DNA of 64,000 nucleotides, taken from NCBI RefSeq assembly GCF_042466685.1, contig NZ_CP170448.1:1240001-1304000 (forward strand), written 5' to 3'. A model generated the notes under the pieces. It made no database searches. It was not told the DNA's origin and worked only from the letters and a program-made list of their open reading frames with translations. Below are positions 15,364-23,858 of this stretch, piece after piece. Source of the stretch: Vreelandella sp042466685. GTDB taxonomy: Bacteria > Pseudomonadota > Gammaproteobacteria > Pseudomonadales > Halomonadaceae. Numbering within the stretch: the first letter of the stretch is position 1; every line of letters starts with the position of its first letter. Position numbers and translations under genes: made by a program.

Positions 15364-16245
15364 CTAGCTGCGTTGTTGCGTCCGATACTCTGTGGGGCTG
15401 ACCCCTGTCTCCGCACGAAAGCGGTTGCTGAAATGGCTGCTGGAGCCGAAACCGCAGCGCAGCGCGATCTCAGTCATATTTAGCGAAGTTTCCGCCAACA
15501 AGTGTCGCGCCCGGATAAGGCGACGGTGCAAGACATAACGATGGGGCGGGTAGCCAGTGGTCTGTTTGAACATCCGGGCGAAGTGGTAGTCGCTTAGGCC
15601 AGTGATGCCCGCCATGTCTTTCAGTGTGAGCGGCTGGTTCAGGTGGTGCTCAATAAACTCCACCACTCGTTTTAATTGCCACGTAGGCAGCCCACCCGTC
15701 GGGCGTAGAGTCGGCAGACGGCGCTGGCTGTAGTGGCGTAGGGTGTGTATCAATGCCGTTTGGGTGGCGGAATCCAGCGCTAGCTGATCCAGCGGGTCTT
15801 GCCAGTCGCTCTGCCCAAGGGTAGTGCAAAACAGCTGAGTGAGCAGGGCGTCCTCGGCAAAGTCGATTTCGTCCAGTTGTACACGTTGGCCATCTTTATC
15901 CCATACCTGTTCGATCAACTGGCTCAGGTGAGTGTCGCTGAAATAGAAATGCAGATGTGAGATAGGCCCGCGTACTTCCCAATTGGTGTCCAGGTTGGCG
16001 GGCATTAAACACACGCTGTTGCTGGTCGCGCTGGCAATGGTTTGTGAACCCTGCCAGCGCAGGGAGTTCTCTGCACCGTTAAGATAAACGCTCAGAGTGT
16101 GGTGGTTTGAGTGAATGTTCTCAATACGGTCTTTTAAGTTACTCCAACGTGCCAGCGCCATGCCGTTTTTTAGCTGGGTGCTACTCAGCAGACGCGCCTG
16201 CGTCTGTCTCATCCTGGGATAGTGGTTCAAGGTATCGGTGAACAT
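15364..16245 (-). CDS. AraC-family transcriptional regulator
   Basis: A 293-residue regulator with an N-terminal ligand domain (about 1-190) and a C-terminal AraC DNA-binding domain. Both helix-turn-helix units are visible (LTLKDMAGITGLSDYHFARM and NMTEIALRCGFGSSSHFSNR). AGGAG lies 6 nt before the ATG. It is divergent from an EamA exporter gene (167 bp between), a common regulator-exporter pair, so it probably controls both genes from the shared gap. Confidence 0.9.
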   Translation of the reverse strand: MFTDTLNHYPRMRQTQARLLSSTQLKNGMALARWSNLKDRIENIHSNHHTLSVYLNGAENSLRWQGSQTIASATSNSVCLMPANLDTNWEVRGPISHLHFYFSDTHLSQLIEQVWDKDGQRVQLDEIDFAEDALLTQLFCTTLGQSDWQDPLDQLALDSATQTALIHTLRHYSQRRLPTLRPTGGLPTWQLKRVVEFIEHHLNQPLTLKDMAGITGLSDYHFARMFKQTTGYPPHRYVLHRRLIRARHLLAETSLNMTEIALRCGFGSSSHFSNRFRAETGVSPTEYRTQQRS

Positions 16246-16412
16246 TGGCGGCTCCTGGGCACTGCGTTAACAGTACTCAGGCTTAGCACGAAACTCAATC
16301 CAGCGAACCACTCAACCGCAAGAATAGACAAACTGGCGCAATCGCGGGCAAGCCAACCAGCCGGGGTGAGCCGACACTATGGCTGACACTAACCACTCTG
16401 GAATGGCGAGCC

Positions 16413-17309
16413 ATGAATAGCTTTTTGTATATCTCAACGGTTCTGATCTGGGGCTCGACCTGGCTGGCTATTGCCTGGCAAGTGGGCGACGTGGCAGTGC
16501 CGGTCTCGGTATTCTATCGTTTTCTCATCGCCGCGCTGGTGTTGTTAGCCGGGCTTACGTTGTTTCGCCGGCGCCAGGCTCTGCAGGCCAGGGATCATCT
16601 TTTCTGCCTAGTGCAGGGTGGCTGTGTGTTTGGTCTGAATTTCTACTGCTTCTATACCGCTGCGGGTTATCTCCCCAGCGGCCTGATCGCTATTCTGTTT
16701 TCGATGTCGATACTGTTTAACGCTGCCAATGGCTACCTGTTCTTTCGCACACCGGTGCCGCGAGTATTTTACTTGGCACTGGCCCTTGGTTTGCCGGGTA
16801 TGGCGCTGATTTTCTGGCAAGACCTGGTCACCGTTGAGGCTACCTGGGAACTACTGGGTGCCATTGGCTTGACGTTGCTGGGTACCTACGGGTTTTCGCT
16901 GGGTAACATGGTGTCGGTCAGGCACCAGCGATGCGGTCTGCAAATCAACACCACCAACGCCTTTGCCATGTTGTATGGGGGGATGTTGATGGGGGTGATT
17001 GCCTGGGTTCAGGGGGCCAGTTTCAGCCTGCCAGCGGAACCGATATATCTAGGTGCCCTGGTTTATTTAGCCGTAATAGGATCGGTGGGAGGCTTTGGTG
17101 CCTACTTTATGCTGGTTGGCCGTATTGGGGCCGGTAAAGCGGCCTACGCGACGGTACTGTTTCCTTTGGTTGCGCTGGCACTGTCAACGGTATTCGAGGG
17201 TTACCAGTGGCATGCGGATGCACTTATAGGGTTAGCAATGATTGTGAGTGGCAACCTGCTGATGTTTAACGCCCATCGTTGGGTCTGGCGGTGGCGGCAG
17301 CCTGTTTAG
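16413..17309 (+). CDS. EamA/DMT-family exporter
   Basis: A 298-residue inner-membrane protein with ten transmembrane segments and the EamA opening signature (LIWGSTWLAIAWQVG). The two five-helix repeats are recognisable, as is the C-terminal GNLLMFNAHRW. It likely exports a small metabolite; the divergent AraC gene is its probable regulator. About 70 bp of this gene (16855-16924) recur as an isolated fragment at 31855-31924. Confidence 0.9.
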   Translation: MNSFLYISTVLIWGSTWLAIAWQVGDVAVPVSVFYRFLIAALVLLAGLTLFRRRQALQARDHLFCLVQGGCVFGLNFYCFYTAAGYLPSGLIAILFSMSILFNAANGYLFFRTPVPRVFYLALALGLPGMALIFWQDLVTVEATWELLGAIGLTLLGTYGFSLGNMVSVRHQRCGLQINTTNAFAMLYGGMLMGVIAWVQGASFSLPAEPIYLGALVYLAVIGSVGGFGAYFMLVGRIGAGKAAYATVLFPLVALALSTVFEGYQWHADALIGLAMIVSGNLLMFNAHRWVWRWRQPV

Positions 17310-17424
17310 TGACGAATAAAGAGGTCTCTGCCTTTCAGTTGCTGTGGTTGAATGCTACTACACTGTGCTCCAAGCATGCCTCAAAGCCGGATCCAAGGAG
17401 GAACTTTGAACCTTCTATTTATTC

Positions 17425-17458
17425 AGCTAAAACAGGCTGCGTAGCCCTGCCTGTTAAC
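17425..17458 (-). terminator. Rho-independent terminator of the leftward 17.5-20.4 kb operon
   Basis: On the minus strand AACAGGC pairs with GCCTGTT around an 11-nt loop and is followed by TTTTAG, 20-50 nt after the stop of the last gene. This fits the end of the aldo/keto reductase operon. Confidence 0.55.
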
Positions 17459-17476
17459 GGCACCGGCGCTGCATTT

Positions 17477-18154
17477 TTATCTCCTGCCCTTGGATCTCAT
17501 GCTTTTCCAGACCAACCCCACCAGCGCAATCACCAACACGGCGAAAAGCGTTGTTGCGCCCGTCGAATCCAACACCTGCAGAGTCAGACCTGACACGACC
17601 AGCCAGAGTGTGGGAATGATGACGGCGACCCAAAGGGCGAACCCTCGTAGCAGAATAAGCACCAGGCCAAGCGTGGTCACTGCTGTGGGATCGGCATGGA
17701 TGCCGAAGACTTCTGCCTGGTACCAGGAACCACCGCTCAGCGGCGCCACCAGCGGCATGATGATCAGGCCGTAGAGGGTGATGGCTATGCCGATAGTAAC
17801 CGGTGGGTTTGTTGCGCGTGGCGTGTTATCCAAACCCCATCCCGTAAGCGCCATCACTATCAGTAGAACGACCTGGGCGATAAAAGTGAAACCGACATAG
17901 CCCCCGGCCCAGTTGAGTTCTGCATAGCGCTGAAAGAAAAACGCCACGGCGACAAAGGCCCAGAGCGGGGCGGGTAACAGGCAGGCGAGTCGCGTGCGGT
18001 GTCTTAGCGCCAGTGCCAGGGTGGCGGCGCCCAGGGCGAGGGTCAGTAATTGCAGCGGCCAGAAGGTTTCGCCCATGCGTTCCATCAGGCGAAAGTACAC
18101 CTCCGCCGTGAAGGGAATAAAGTCCTGTAGCCGGTAACTTGTCCAGGCGTTCAT
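17477..18154 (-). CDS. DUF6064-like membrane protein
   Basis: A 225-residue integral membrane protein with about six to seven hydrophobic helices (such as LQLLTLALGAATLALAL and LWAFVAVAFFF). The start WTSYRLQDFIPFTAEVYFRL followed by WPLQ is typical of the DUF6064 proteins. Function unknown. Its ATG overlaps the stop of the aldo/keto reductase gene (ATGA), so the two are translationally coupled. It is the last gene of a leftward operon ending at a terminator. Confidence 0.72.
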   Translation of the reverse strand: MNAWTSYRLQDFIPFTAEVYFRLMERMGETFWPLQLLTLALGAATLALALRHRTRLACLLPAPLWAFVAVAFFFQRYAELNWAGGYVGFTFIAQVVLLIVMALTGWGLDNTPRATNPPVTIGIAITLYGLIIMPLVAPLSGGSWYQAEVFGIHADPTAVTTLGLVLILLRGFALWVAVIIPTLWLVVSGLTLQVLDSTGATTLFAVLVIALVGLVWKSMRSKGRR

Positions 18155-19098
18155 AGCGACTCGATATAGTCAGCCATCCGCTGCCGGGCATCGGCAGAGG
18201 GCATAGGGGAGTGGCCGGCGCGCATGTTCTCGCGCATATGTTCGACCTGGGTGGTGGCGGGTATCGCGCAGGTGATCGCTGGCTGGCTGACGATGAATTT
18301 CAGCAGGAAGTCCGCCCAGGTTGTGCAGCCGCATTCCTCGTTGGCCCACTCGGGCAATGCCGCATTACGCTGCTTGAGATGCTTGATCAGGCTGCCGCCA
18401 TCGTAAGGCCGGTTGGCGATCACGCCGATGCCCCGTTCTTCTGCCAGGGGCAGTAGCCGGTTTTCGGCTTCGCGGTGGGTGATGTTGTAGGTGAGCTGAA
18501 CAAAGTCGATATCCTCAGACGACATGATCTGCTCGACCTCGTCGTGGCGGCGCCCGTGGGAGGTGGTAATGCCGACATGGCCGATAACGCCTTCGGCCTT
18601 CATTTCCTGCAGCGCAGCCAGGTGCTCGCGCCAGTCGGTCAGGTTATGCACCTGCATCAGGTCGAAGTGATCCACCGTCCAGCGCTCTTTTAGCTTCGCC
18701 ACCTGCTCCCGGGCGGAGCCACCAGCGGGGCTCCAGACTTTTTCGGCGGAAAACAGGCTTTCGGGCATTCCAAGCTCTTGTAAGGCATAACCCATCACAT
18801 CCGGCGCCGAGCCGTACATGGGCGAAGAGTCGATCAGGCCGCCGCCATGCTCGAAAAAAGCCTTCACCACCTCGGTACGCGCGTCGAGCAACTTCGGATC
18901 ACTGCCAACGTTGAAGGTGCGCCAGGTGCCCATGCCAATCACGGGCAGCTTTTGGTCACTCCCCGCGAAGGCCTTCCGGTGTATACCGCCGGTGTTGGCA
19001 AGCAGCGGCACGCTTGGCAACATCGTCGCGGCCAGCGTGGCGCCGATGAGCGTAAGGCTTTCTCGGCGCGTGATGCGATGCTTGATGAGATAGCTCAT
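18151..19098 (-). CDS. Exported (Tat) aldo/keto reductase
   Basis: A 315-residue protein. The N-terminus is a twin-arginine signal (Arg-Arg at 11-12 in TRRESLTLIG, then a hydrophobic stretch), so the reductase is probably exported folded with NADP(H) to the periplasm. The aldo/keto reductase barrel follows: LIDSSPMYG (catalytic Asp and Tyr), a Lys in SAEKVWS and His in MQVHN. ATG 19098 is set by AAGGAG. It overlaps the genes on both sides by 4 bp, in a membrane-protein/reductase/membrane-protein trio. Physiological substrate unknown. Confidence 0.83.
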   Translation of the reverse strand: MSYLIKHRITRRESLTLIGATLAATMLPSVPLLANTGGIHRKAFAGSDQKLPVIGMGTWRTFNVGSDPKLLDARTEVVKAFFEHGGGLIDSSPMYGSAPDVMGYALQELGMPESLFSAEKVWSPAGGSAREQVAKLKERWTVDHFDLMQVHNLTDWREHLAALQEMKAEGVIGHVGITTSHGRRHDEVEQIMSSEDIDFVQLTYNITHREAENRLLPLAEERGIGVIANRPYDGGSLIKHLKQRNAALPEWANEECGCTTWADFLLKFIVSQPAITCAIPATTQVEHMRENMRAGHSPMPSADARQRMADYIESL

Positions 19099-19505
19099 AG
19101 CGGTCGCTCCTTCCATTTTTTGGGGCTCGGCACCGTGGCCGCCAACACCAGCACAAAGCAGGTCAATACAAACACCTTATTTACAAACCAGTTGGTACGC
19201 CAGATCGACCACTCGGGGTCATTGAGAAAGCGCACGGACAGGGTGCCGATGATGAGGATTTCAATAACGGACATGCCCACCGCCAATGCACGCGTGTAGC
19301 GGGGCTGTTTGAGCAGCGCCCAGCCTAGCCAGACGTGGGCCACTGGCCAGAGATCCCAATAGATATACCGCGCCCAGGGCTCGCCGTATGCCAGTGCATA
19401 GCCAACGGGGAATAGGTATTTGATAAACAGCGTCCACGCAGCGAGGATAAACAGCAGGTGGGCGAGGAAGCGGATCCAGGCATTGGGTGGGGCGGGCAGT
19501 GGCAT
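19095..19505 (-). CDS. Small integral membrane protein
   Basis: A 136-residue protein with four hydrophobic helices (FLAHLLFILAAWTLFIKYLF, the WPVAHVWLGWALL region, MSVIEILIIGTLSVRF, and VFVLTCFVLVLAATV). No family is recognised. The start at 19505 is supported by GGAG 8 nt upstream; longer frames begin inside a region lacking a ribosome site. The gene overlaps the Tat-exported aldo/keto reductase by ATGA. A role as its membrane partner is only suggested by position. Confidence 0.7.
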   Translation of the reverse strand: MPLPAPPNAWIRFLAHLLFILAAWTLFIKYLFPVGYALAYGEPWARYIYWDLWPVAHVWLGWALLKQPRYTRALAVGMSVIEILIIGTLSVRFLNDPEWSIWRTNWFVNKVFVLTCFVLVLAATVPSPKKWKERPL

Positions 19506-19542
19506 GGCATCTCTCCAGTGCAGGGCCGTTGACGGCCTAGCC

Positions 19543-20364
19543 TTACACCATCTGCAAGGAGTGCTTGCGCGTTGGCGGAGGAAAGGCGGCGTCGATCTGA
19601 GCAAGGTCATCGTCGTCGAGTCTGACGGTATCTGCCTTGGCGTTCTGTCTGAGGTGATCCAGGTTGACGGCTTTGGGAATAGCGATCACCCCAGGGTGGC
19701 GCAGGGCCCAGGCGAGGGCGACTTGGGCGGTGGTGGCGTTGTGTTTGTCGGCAATGTGTTGCAGGGTGGCGTCACGCAGTAGCGTGCCGCCTTGGCCGAT
19801 GGGGCAGTAGGCCATGAGCGGCATGTTGTGCTGTGCTTGCCAGGGTAGCAGATCGTATTCAATGCCGCGTGCTTCGGGGTTGTAGAGCACCTGATTGGTG
19901 GCGCAAGCGGGTGCGTCGAGCTCTGCCAAGTCGTCAATGTCAAAGTTCGACACGCCCCAGCGCAGGATCTTGCCCTGCTCGCGCAGTTGCTCAAACGCTT
20001 CCACTGTTTCGCTCAGCGGGTACTGGCCGCGCCAGTGCAGCAGGTAGAGATCGATAGTGTCGGTGCCCAATCGGCGCAGGCTTCGCTCGCAGGCGGCTTG
20101 CACACCCTCGGCGCTGGCGTTGTGGGGGTAGACCTTACTGACCAGATACACCTCATCGCGCCGACCTTGAAATGCTTGGCCAACGACCTCTTCTGCGCCG
20201 CCTTCCGCATACATCTCGGCGGTATCGATCAGCGTCATGCCCAAATCCAGACCTTCACGCAGCGCCCTGACCTCCGCCTGCCGCTGCCCGGCATTCTCGC
20301 CCATATGCCAGGTGCCCTGGCCGATACGGGGTACGCTTTCTCCGCCTAGCTCAATCGTCTGCAT
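19543..20364 (-). CDS. Aldo/keto reductase (YeaE/DkgA-like)
   Basis: A 273-residue cytosolic NADPH-dependent aldo/keto reductase. The catalytic tetrad is visible: Asp and Tyr in IDTAEMYAEG, Lys in YLVSKVYP, His in YLLHWRG. The C-terminal IPKAVNLDHLRQNA binds the cofactor phosphate. It probably reduces small aldehydes or methylglyoxal. ATG 20364 is chosen because AGGAG is 8 nt upstream. It is the first gene of the leftward group, 37 bp before the small membrane protein. Confidence 0.88.
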   Translation of the reverse strand: MQTIELGGESVPRIGQGTWHMGENAGQRQAEVRALREGLDLGMTLIDTAEMYAEGGAEEVVGQAFQGRRDEVYLVSKVYPHNASAEGVQAACERSLRRLGTDTIDLYLLHWRGQYPLSETVEAFEQLREQGKILRWGVSNFDIDDLAELDAPACATNQVLYNPEARGIEYDLLPWQAQHNMPLMAYCPIGQGGTLLRDATLQHIADKHNATTAQVALAWALRHPGVIAIPKAVNLDHLRQNAKADTVRLDDDDLAQIDAAFPPPTRKHSLQMV

Positions 20365-20528
20365 ATTGCTATCTCCTGCTATGATGCAGCTCTGACAGCC
20401 CACATCCATCGCAGTTCATAGACTTAAAAACTGCACCTTGCGCAAACCTGCTTTCTGCGTCGTACAGCTTGAGGAAGTGCGTTTTGTCATCCAGCTTATC
20501 GGTAACTTAATCACCAAAGATAAGCGGC

Positions 20529-20927
20529 GTTAAATACATATTGGAGTGCTATGTTTAGGCTCGAAGTCGCGGCATTAGCTACTGGTTTAGCAAGTGTTGT
20601 AGTTGCTTTGTTCATCCCTCTTATCTGGAGTGTGTTCCCCGAAATAATGCGCATCTATTTCCTCGGTGGCGAGCCAGGGGCAGTGGTCGTTGGGTTCGGT
20701 GTTTTAGTTGGGATAGTAGGAAGTATGCTGTTCGTTATAAACCTGTTTCGCAGGCAGTTTACTCTGTGGTGGGTTAGGTTGTTAACGGTGTTGGCCCTCT
20801 ACTTGGGTTTAGCCACCGCGGGTGCAGCCGGAATTTAACAAATGTAAGCATCAGGCAGCTATCCGCCCATCACGAACCACTTTAAGGGTGTGATTAGCTC
20901 CCCTTTACGCAATCTGCCTAGTTAACA
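20529..20927 (+). other. Possible solo integron cassette
   Basis: A consensus-like core GTTAAAT (20529-20535) precedes a small ORF. The ORF's TAA lies in ATTTAAC (20833-20839), matching the RYYYAAC left core. A second core-like GTTAACA (20921-20927) follows about 80 bp later, with GGCAG and CTGCC as possible inner arms. The layout core, gene, attC mimics a single cassette outside the main array. The hairpin arms are weak. Confidence 0.3.
20551..20838 (+). CDS. Small membrane protein of unknown function
   Basis: A 95-residue protein made almost entirely of three hydrophobic segments (VAALATGLASVVVALFIPLI, VVVGFGVLVGIVGSMLFV, VRLLTVLALYLGLATAG). No family is recognised. GGAG lies 6 nt before the ATG. 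Size, isolation and flanking att-like sequences resemble the membrane proteins common in integron cassettes. It stands alone between the aldo/keto reductase operon and the KAS III operon. Confidence 0.62.
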   Translation: MFRLEVAALATGLASVVVALFIPLIWSVFPEIMRIYFLGGEPGAVVVGFGVLVGIVGSMLFVINLFRRQFTLWWVRLLTVLALYLGLATAGAAGI

Positions 20928-20958
20928 ATAAATTGCGCACCGTCTAATTTCTAATTGA

Positions 20959-20986
20959 TTGATATTAATCTTTATTAGAGTATGAG
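20959..20986 (+). promoter_or_regulatory. Candidate promoter of the KAS III operon
   Basis: TTGATA (20959-20964), a 16-bp spacer and TATGAG (20981-20986) lie in an AT-rich stretch 25 bp before the first gene. This is the only sigma70-like candidate I see ahead of six tightly packed genes. The -10 match is weak. Confidence 0.3.
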
Positions 20987-21010
20987 AGCGAATCGGTTAG
21001 AAATGGACAT

Positions 21011-22006
21011 ATGATTAGCAACTTCACGATTGCCGGGTGGGGCAGTTATCGCCCTCGTATCCAGCAAACTTCGCGCGCCCTGGATGAGCGGCATGGTCAT
21101 CCTCCTGGCTGGACTGAACGCCAGTTTGGTATCGCTTCGCGCCATGTCGCTAGCGAGGATGAGACCACCTCAATGATGGCGACCGAAGCCGCCCGCGAGG
21201 CGCTGAACCGCGCCGGCTGGCACAACACGCCGCCCGACGTGATCATCGGTGGCTGTGGCGTTATGGAGCAACCGATCCCGTCTACAGCCGCTTTAGTTCA
21301 GAACCGTCTCGGCTTTAGCCAGTTCGGCGTGCCTAGCTTTGACGTCAACCAGACCTGTTTATCCTTTATGGTGGCACTGGATATCGCCGCCATGGGCATT
21401 GCTTGTGGACGCTGGCGGCGCGCGCTGGTGTTCTCTAGCGACATCGCGTCGGCAGGGCTTAACCCCGATGAACCGAAAACGCGTTCCATCTTTGGCGATG
21501 GCGCAGCGGCACTGGCGATTGAGGCGACGACAGACACAACGTGTGGAATGCGTTCAAGCGTTTCGGTCACCCATGGTGCTCACCACGCGCTAGCGCAGCT
21601 TCGGGCGGGCGGCACAAAGTTGCGTATCGCTGAAGGTTACCAGGCTCTGGTCGCCGGTTCCTATTTCGAAATGGATGCCTTTGGTATTTTCAAGGCCGCT
21701 GCCAAAGCGTTGCCTGGTGTCATCGAGCGTGCGCTCGAGCAGGCGGACATAAGCAAGGAGGATCTCGCCTGCGTGATTTGCCATCAGGCCAGTGCACCTG
21801 GGGTCGAGCATATTAAGCGGCTTTTCGCGCCCAACAGTGACCGCGTGGTCAATATCTTTCCGAATACCGGTAACCAGATCGCTGCCTCAATCCCGACCGT
21901 GCTCGCCCACGCACTTACGGCGGGTGTCGCCAAGCCGGGTGACTATATCCTGCTGCTGGGCACCGCCGCGGGGATCAGTGCCAGTGCCATGGTGCTCAAG
22001 CTATGA
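21011..22006 (+). CDS. Beta-ketoacyl-ACP synthase III-like enzyme
   Basis: A 331-residue thiolase-fold condensing enzyme of the FabH class. The catalytic Cys116 (VNQTCLSFM), His258 (ICHQAS) and Asn288 (PNTGNQIAAS) triad is complete. FabH-type enzymes join an acyl-CoA to malonyl-ACP; relatives make quinolones, lactones or olefins. The company of ligases and an oxygenase suggests a specialised pathway rather than fatty acid initiation. First of six overlapping genes; its stop overlaps the next start by 4 bp (ATGA). The TATG start has only a weak ribosome site. The acyl substrate is unknown. Confidence 0.88.
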   Translation: MISNFTIAGWGSYRPRIQQTSRALDERHGHPPGWTERQFGIASRHVASEDETTSMMATEAAREALNRAGWHNTPPDVIIGGCGVMEQPIPSTAALVQNRLGFSQFGVPSFDVNQTCLSFMVALDIAAMGIACGRWRRALVFSSDIASAGLNPDEPKTRSIFGDGAAALAIEATTDTTCGMRSSVSVTHGAHHALAQLRAGGTKLRIAEGYQALVAGSYFEMDAFGIFKAAAKALPGVIERALEQADISKEDLACVICHQASAPGVEHIKRLFAPNSDRVVNIFPNTGNQIAASIPTVLAHALTAGVAKPGDYILLLGTAAGISASAMVLKL

Positions 22007-23013
22007 GCCAACGGCGTATCCTTATCACCGGGGCGACCGGCGGGCTGGGCATGGCGCTGGTGCGCGAGGCGCTAAAACGCGGGCATGCTGTGCGTGCCAC
22101 AGGGCGTTCGCAGGTTGCGGGCGAGGCGCTAACGTCACTCGGCGCGCAGTTCGTTAGGGTGGAGCTTACCCACCCAGAAACTGATTTTCGCGAGCTCCTG
22201 AAGGATGTCGATAGCGTGATTCATGCCGCCGCCTTATCGGCCAGCTGGGGCCCACCGCGAGCATTTGAGATCCACAACCTTCAACTGACCGAACAACTGC
22301 TTGAAGCGGCCAGCCGCTCGGGCGTAGAGCGTTTCGTGTTTGTTTCTTCGCCATCAATTTTTGCCGCGTATCGTGACCGGTTAGCCATCGGCGAATATGA
22401 CGCCCCTACGCTTCAGCCACTTAACCACTACGCACGTACCAAGCTCGCGGCGGAACGTAGCGTGCTTGTGCGGTGTGAGGACGCCATGGCCTGCTGCGCC
22501 ATTCGCCCGCGCGCACTGGTGGGGCCGGGCGATCGGGTGATCTTGTCCAAGTTGGCCGAACTGGCGGGGCGCGAGCGGATGCCGCTTCCGCGTGGCGGCC
22601 GGGCGCTGATTGAGTTGACCGATCTGCGCGACGCCGCATGGGCCATCTGCGCCGCTGAGGAGCAGGCAGTCGGGCTTGCCGGAAAGGCAATCAACATATC
22701 GGGAGGTAGACCCATTGCGGTACGAGAGGTGGCTGGTAAGCTCGCCAAGGCGTTGGGAAAAACACCGCAGCTTGTCTCACTGCCGGTTGGCTTGGCGCGT
22801 GCTATTGCTGTGCTCAGTGAAAACGCTGCGCTGCTGATGCGCTCTGCTCGCGAGCCGATGCTGACCCGTTACAAGCTGGCGACGCTGGCCTACTCTCAGA
22901 CCTTTGATCTCGAGCCTGCTCAGCGACTACTCGGCTACCGACCCCAGCATGATGCACTGGCAACCCTGCTGGCCGAAGCGCGGCAGCTTGCCACGCAGGA
23001 AGAGCAGCCATGA
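22003..23013 (+). CDS. Extended SDR / NAD-dependent epimerase-dehydratase family enzyme
   Basis: A 336-residue extended short-chain dehydrogenase. The nucleotide motif GATGGLG spans residues 10-16, with Ser115/116 in FVSSPS and Tyr143/Lys147 in HYARTK as the catalytic set. It resembles the 3-beta-hydroxysteroid dehydrogenase and OleD-like branch that reduces or oxidises beta-keto/hydroxy acyl groups. Following a KAS III, it probably acts on the beta-keto product. It overlaps both neighbours by 4 bp, so the genes are translationally coupled. Confidence 0.85.
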   Translation: MSQRRILITGATGGLGMALVREALKRGHAVRATGRSQVAGEALTSLGAQFVRVELTHPETDFRELLKDVDSVIHAAALSASWGPPRAFEIHNLQLTEQLLEAASRSGVERFVFVSSPSIFAAYRDRLAIGEYDAPTLQPLNHYARTKLAAERSVLVRCEDAMACCAIRPRALVGPGDRVILSKLAELAGRERMPLPRGGRALIELTDLRDAAWAICAAEEQAVGLAGKAINISGGRPIAVREVAGKLAKALGKTPQLVSLPVGLARAIAVLSENAALLMRSAREPMLTRYKLATLAYSQTFDLEPAQRLLGYRPQHDALATLLAEARQLATQEEQP

Positions 23014-23858
23014 TTCGCGTCGGATTTCGTTGGCTTGAACGCGGTTTATGCCGCCATCCAGAGGTCGCCACTCTCTCGGGTGGGAGCCTATGTGCGGTTG
23101 ATTTTCCCGCCATGGTGGGGGTGATTGAGCACCCCACGCGGGGTATTTTGTTGTTCGATACCGGCTATGATCCTGCTTTTATCGATGCAACCGAGACGTT
23201 CCCCGAGCGGTTCTATCGCTGGACAACGCCGGTCAACATTGATGCACAGCAGGCGTGGAGCGCCTGGCTCGCGACCCATGGGATTGAAGACAGCGCGATT
23301 GTTGGCACCATTATCTCGCATTTTCATGGCGATCATGTCGCCGGGATGTGCCACCTTGCCCAGCGGCCGCTCTATTGCGCCCGTGCGGGTCTGTCCGAAT
23401 TGCGCCGGCCGGGTCGCTTTGGCCGCGTGCGCCAGGGCCTGCTGCCTTCACTGGTTCCCCAGGCAGCCGATGCCAATGCTCGCTTTTTTGAAGATGCGCC
23501 AGCAGTGTCACTACCCAGCGGGTTCGCGCCCTTTAGCGAAGGCCGTGACATCCTGGGTGACGGCAGCTTGGTCGCCGTCGAACTGCCCGGTCATTGCGTT
23601 GGCCACTGGGGGCTGGCACTGCGCACCAGCGACGATCGCCAGGTCTTGCTGGCTGCCGATGCGGTGTGGCTTGGCAAATCAATCACGCAACGCCGACCGC
23701 CGCCGTGGCTGACCACCGCACTTCTCGGCGATACCCGGCGTTATCGCGCTACGCTAAACCTGTTGAGCGAGGCGGCGTGCTGCAATGGCGACCTGGTCAT
23801 CCTACCTTCACATTGCGCTGCCAGTGCCAAGCGTTTTGGCGGCCATGATGCGAACTGA
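23010..23858 (+). CDS. Metallo-beta-lactamase-fold hydrolase
   Basis: A 282-residue MBL-fold enzyme. The zinc motif SHFHGDH gives His104, His106, Asp108, His109. A second His lies in PGHCVGHWG, the bridging Asp in LAADAVW, and a last His in PSHC. The layout matches the lactonase-like (AHL lactonase/AttM) branch, so ester, thioester or lactone hydrolysis is plausible. In this operon it could release or proof-read an acyl intermediate. Starts within the SDR stop (ATGA). Confidence 0.86.
   Translation: MIRVGFRWLERGLCRHPEVATLSGGSLCAVDFPAMVGVIEHPTRGILLFDTGYDPAFIDATETFPERFYRWTTPVNIDAQQAWSAWLATHGIEDSAIVGTIISHFHGDHVAGMCHLAQRPLYCARAGLSELRRPGRFGRVRQGLLPSLVPQAADANARFFEDAPAVSLPSGFAPFSEGRDILGDGSLVAVELPGHCVGHWGLALRTSDDRQVLLAADAVWLGKSITQRRPPPWLTTALLGDTRRYRATLNLLSEAACCNGDLVILPSHCAASAKRFGGHDAN

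Noticed and set aside
15141..15416. Minus-strand frame across the ccdB break (ELASKLSVFTDFMAGVLF)
   Set aside because: It looks protein-like near its end but has no start or ribosome site, and overlaps both the AraC gene end and the ccdB junction; could be a fragment, not listed as a gene.
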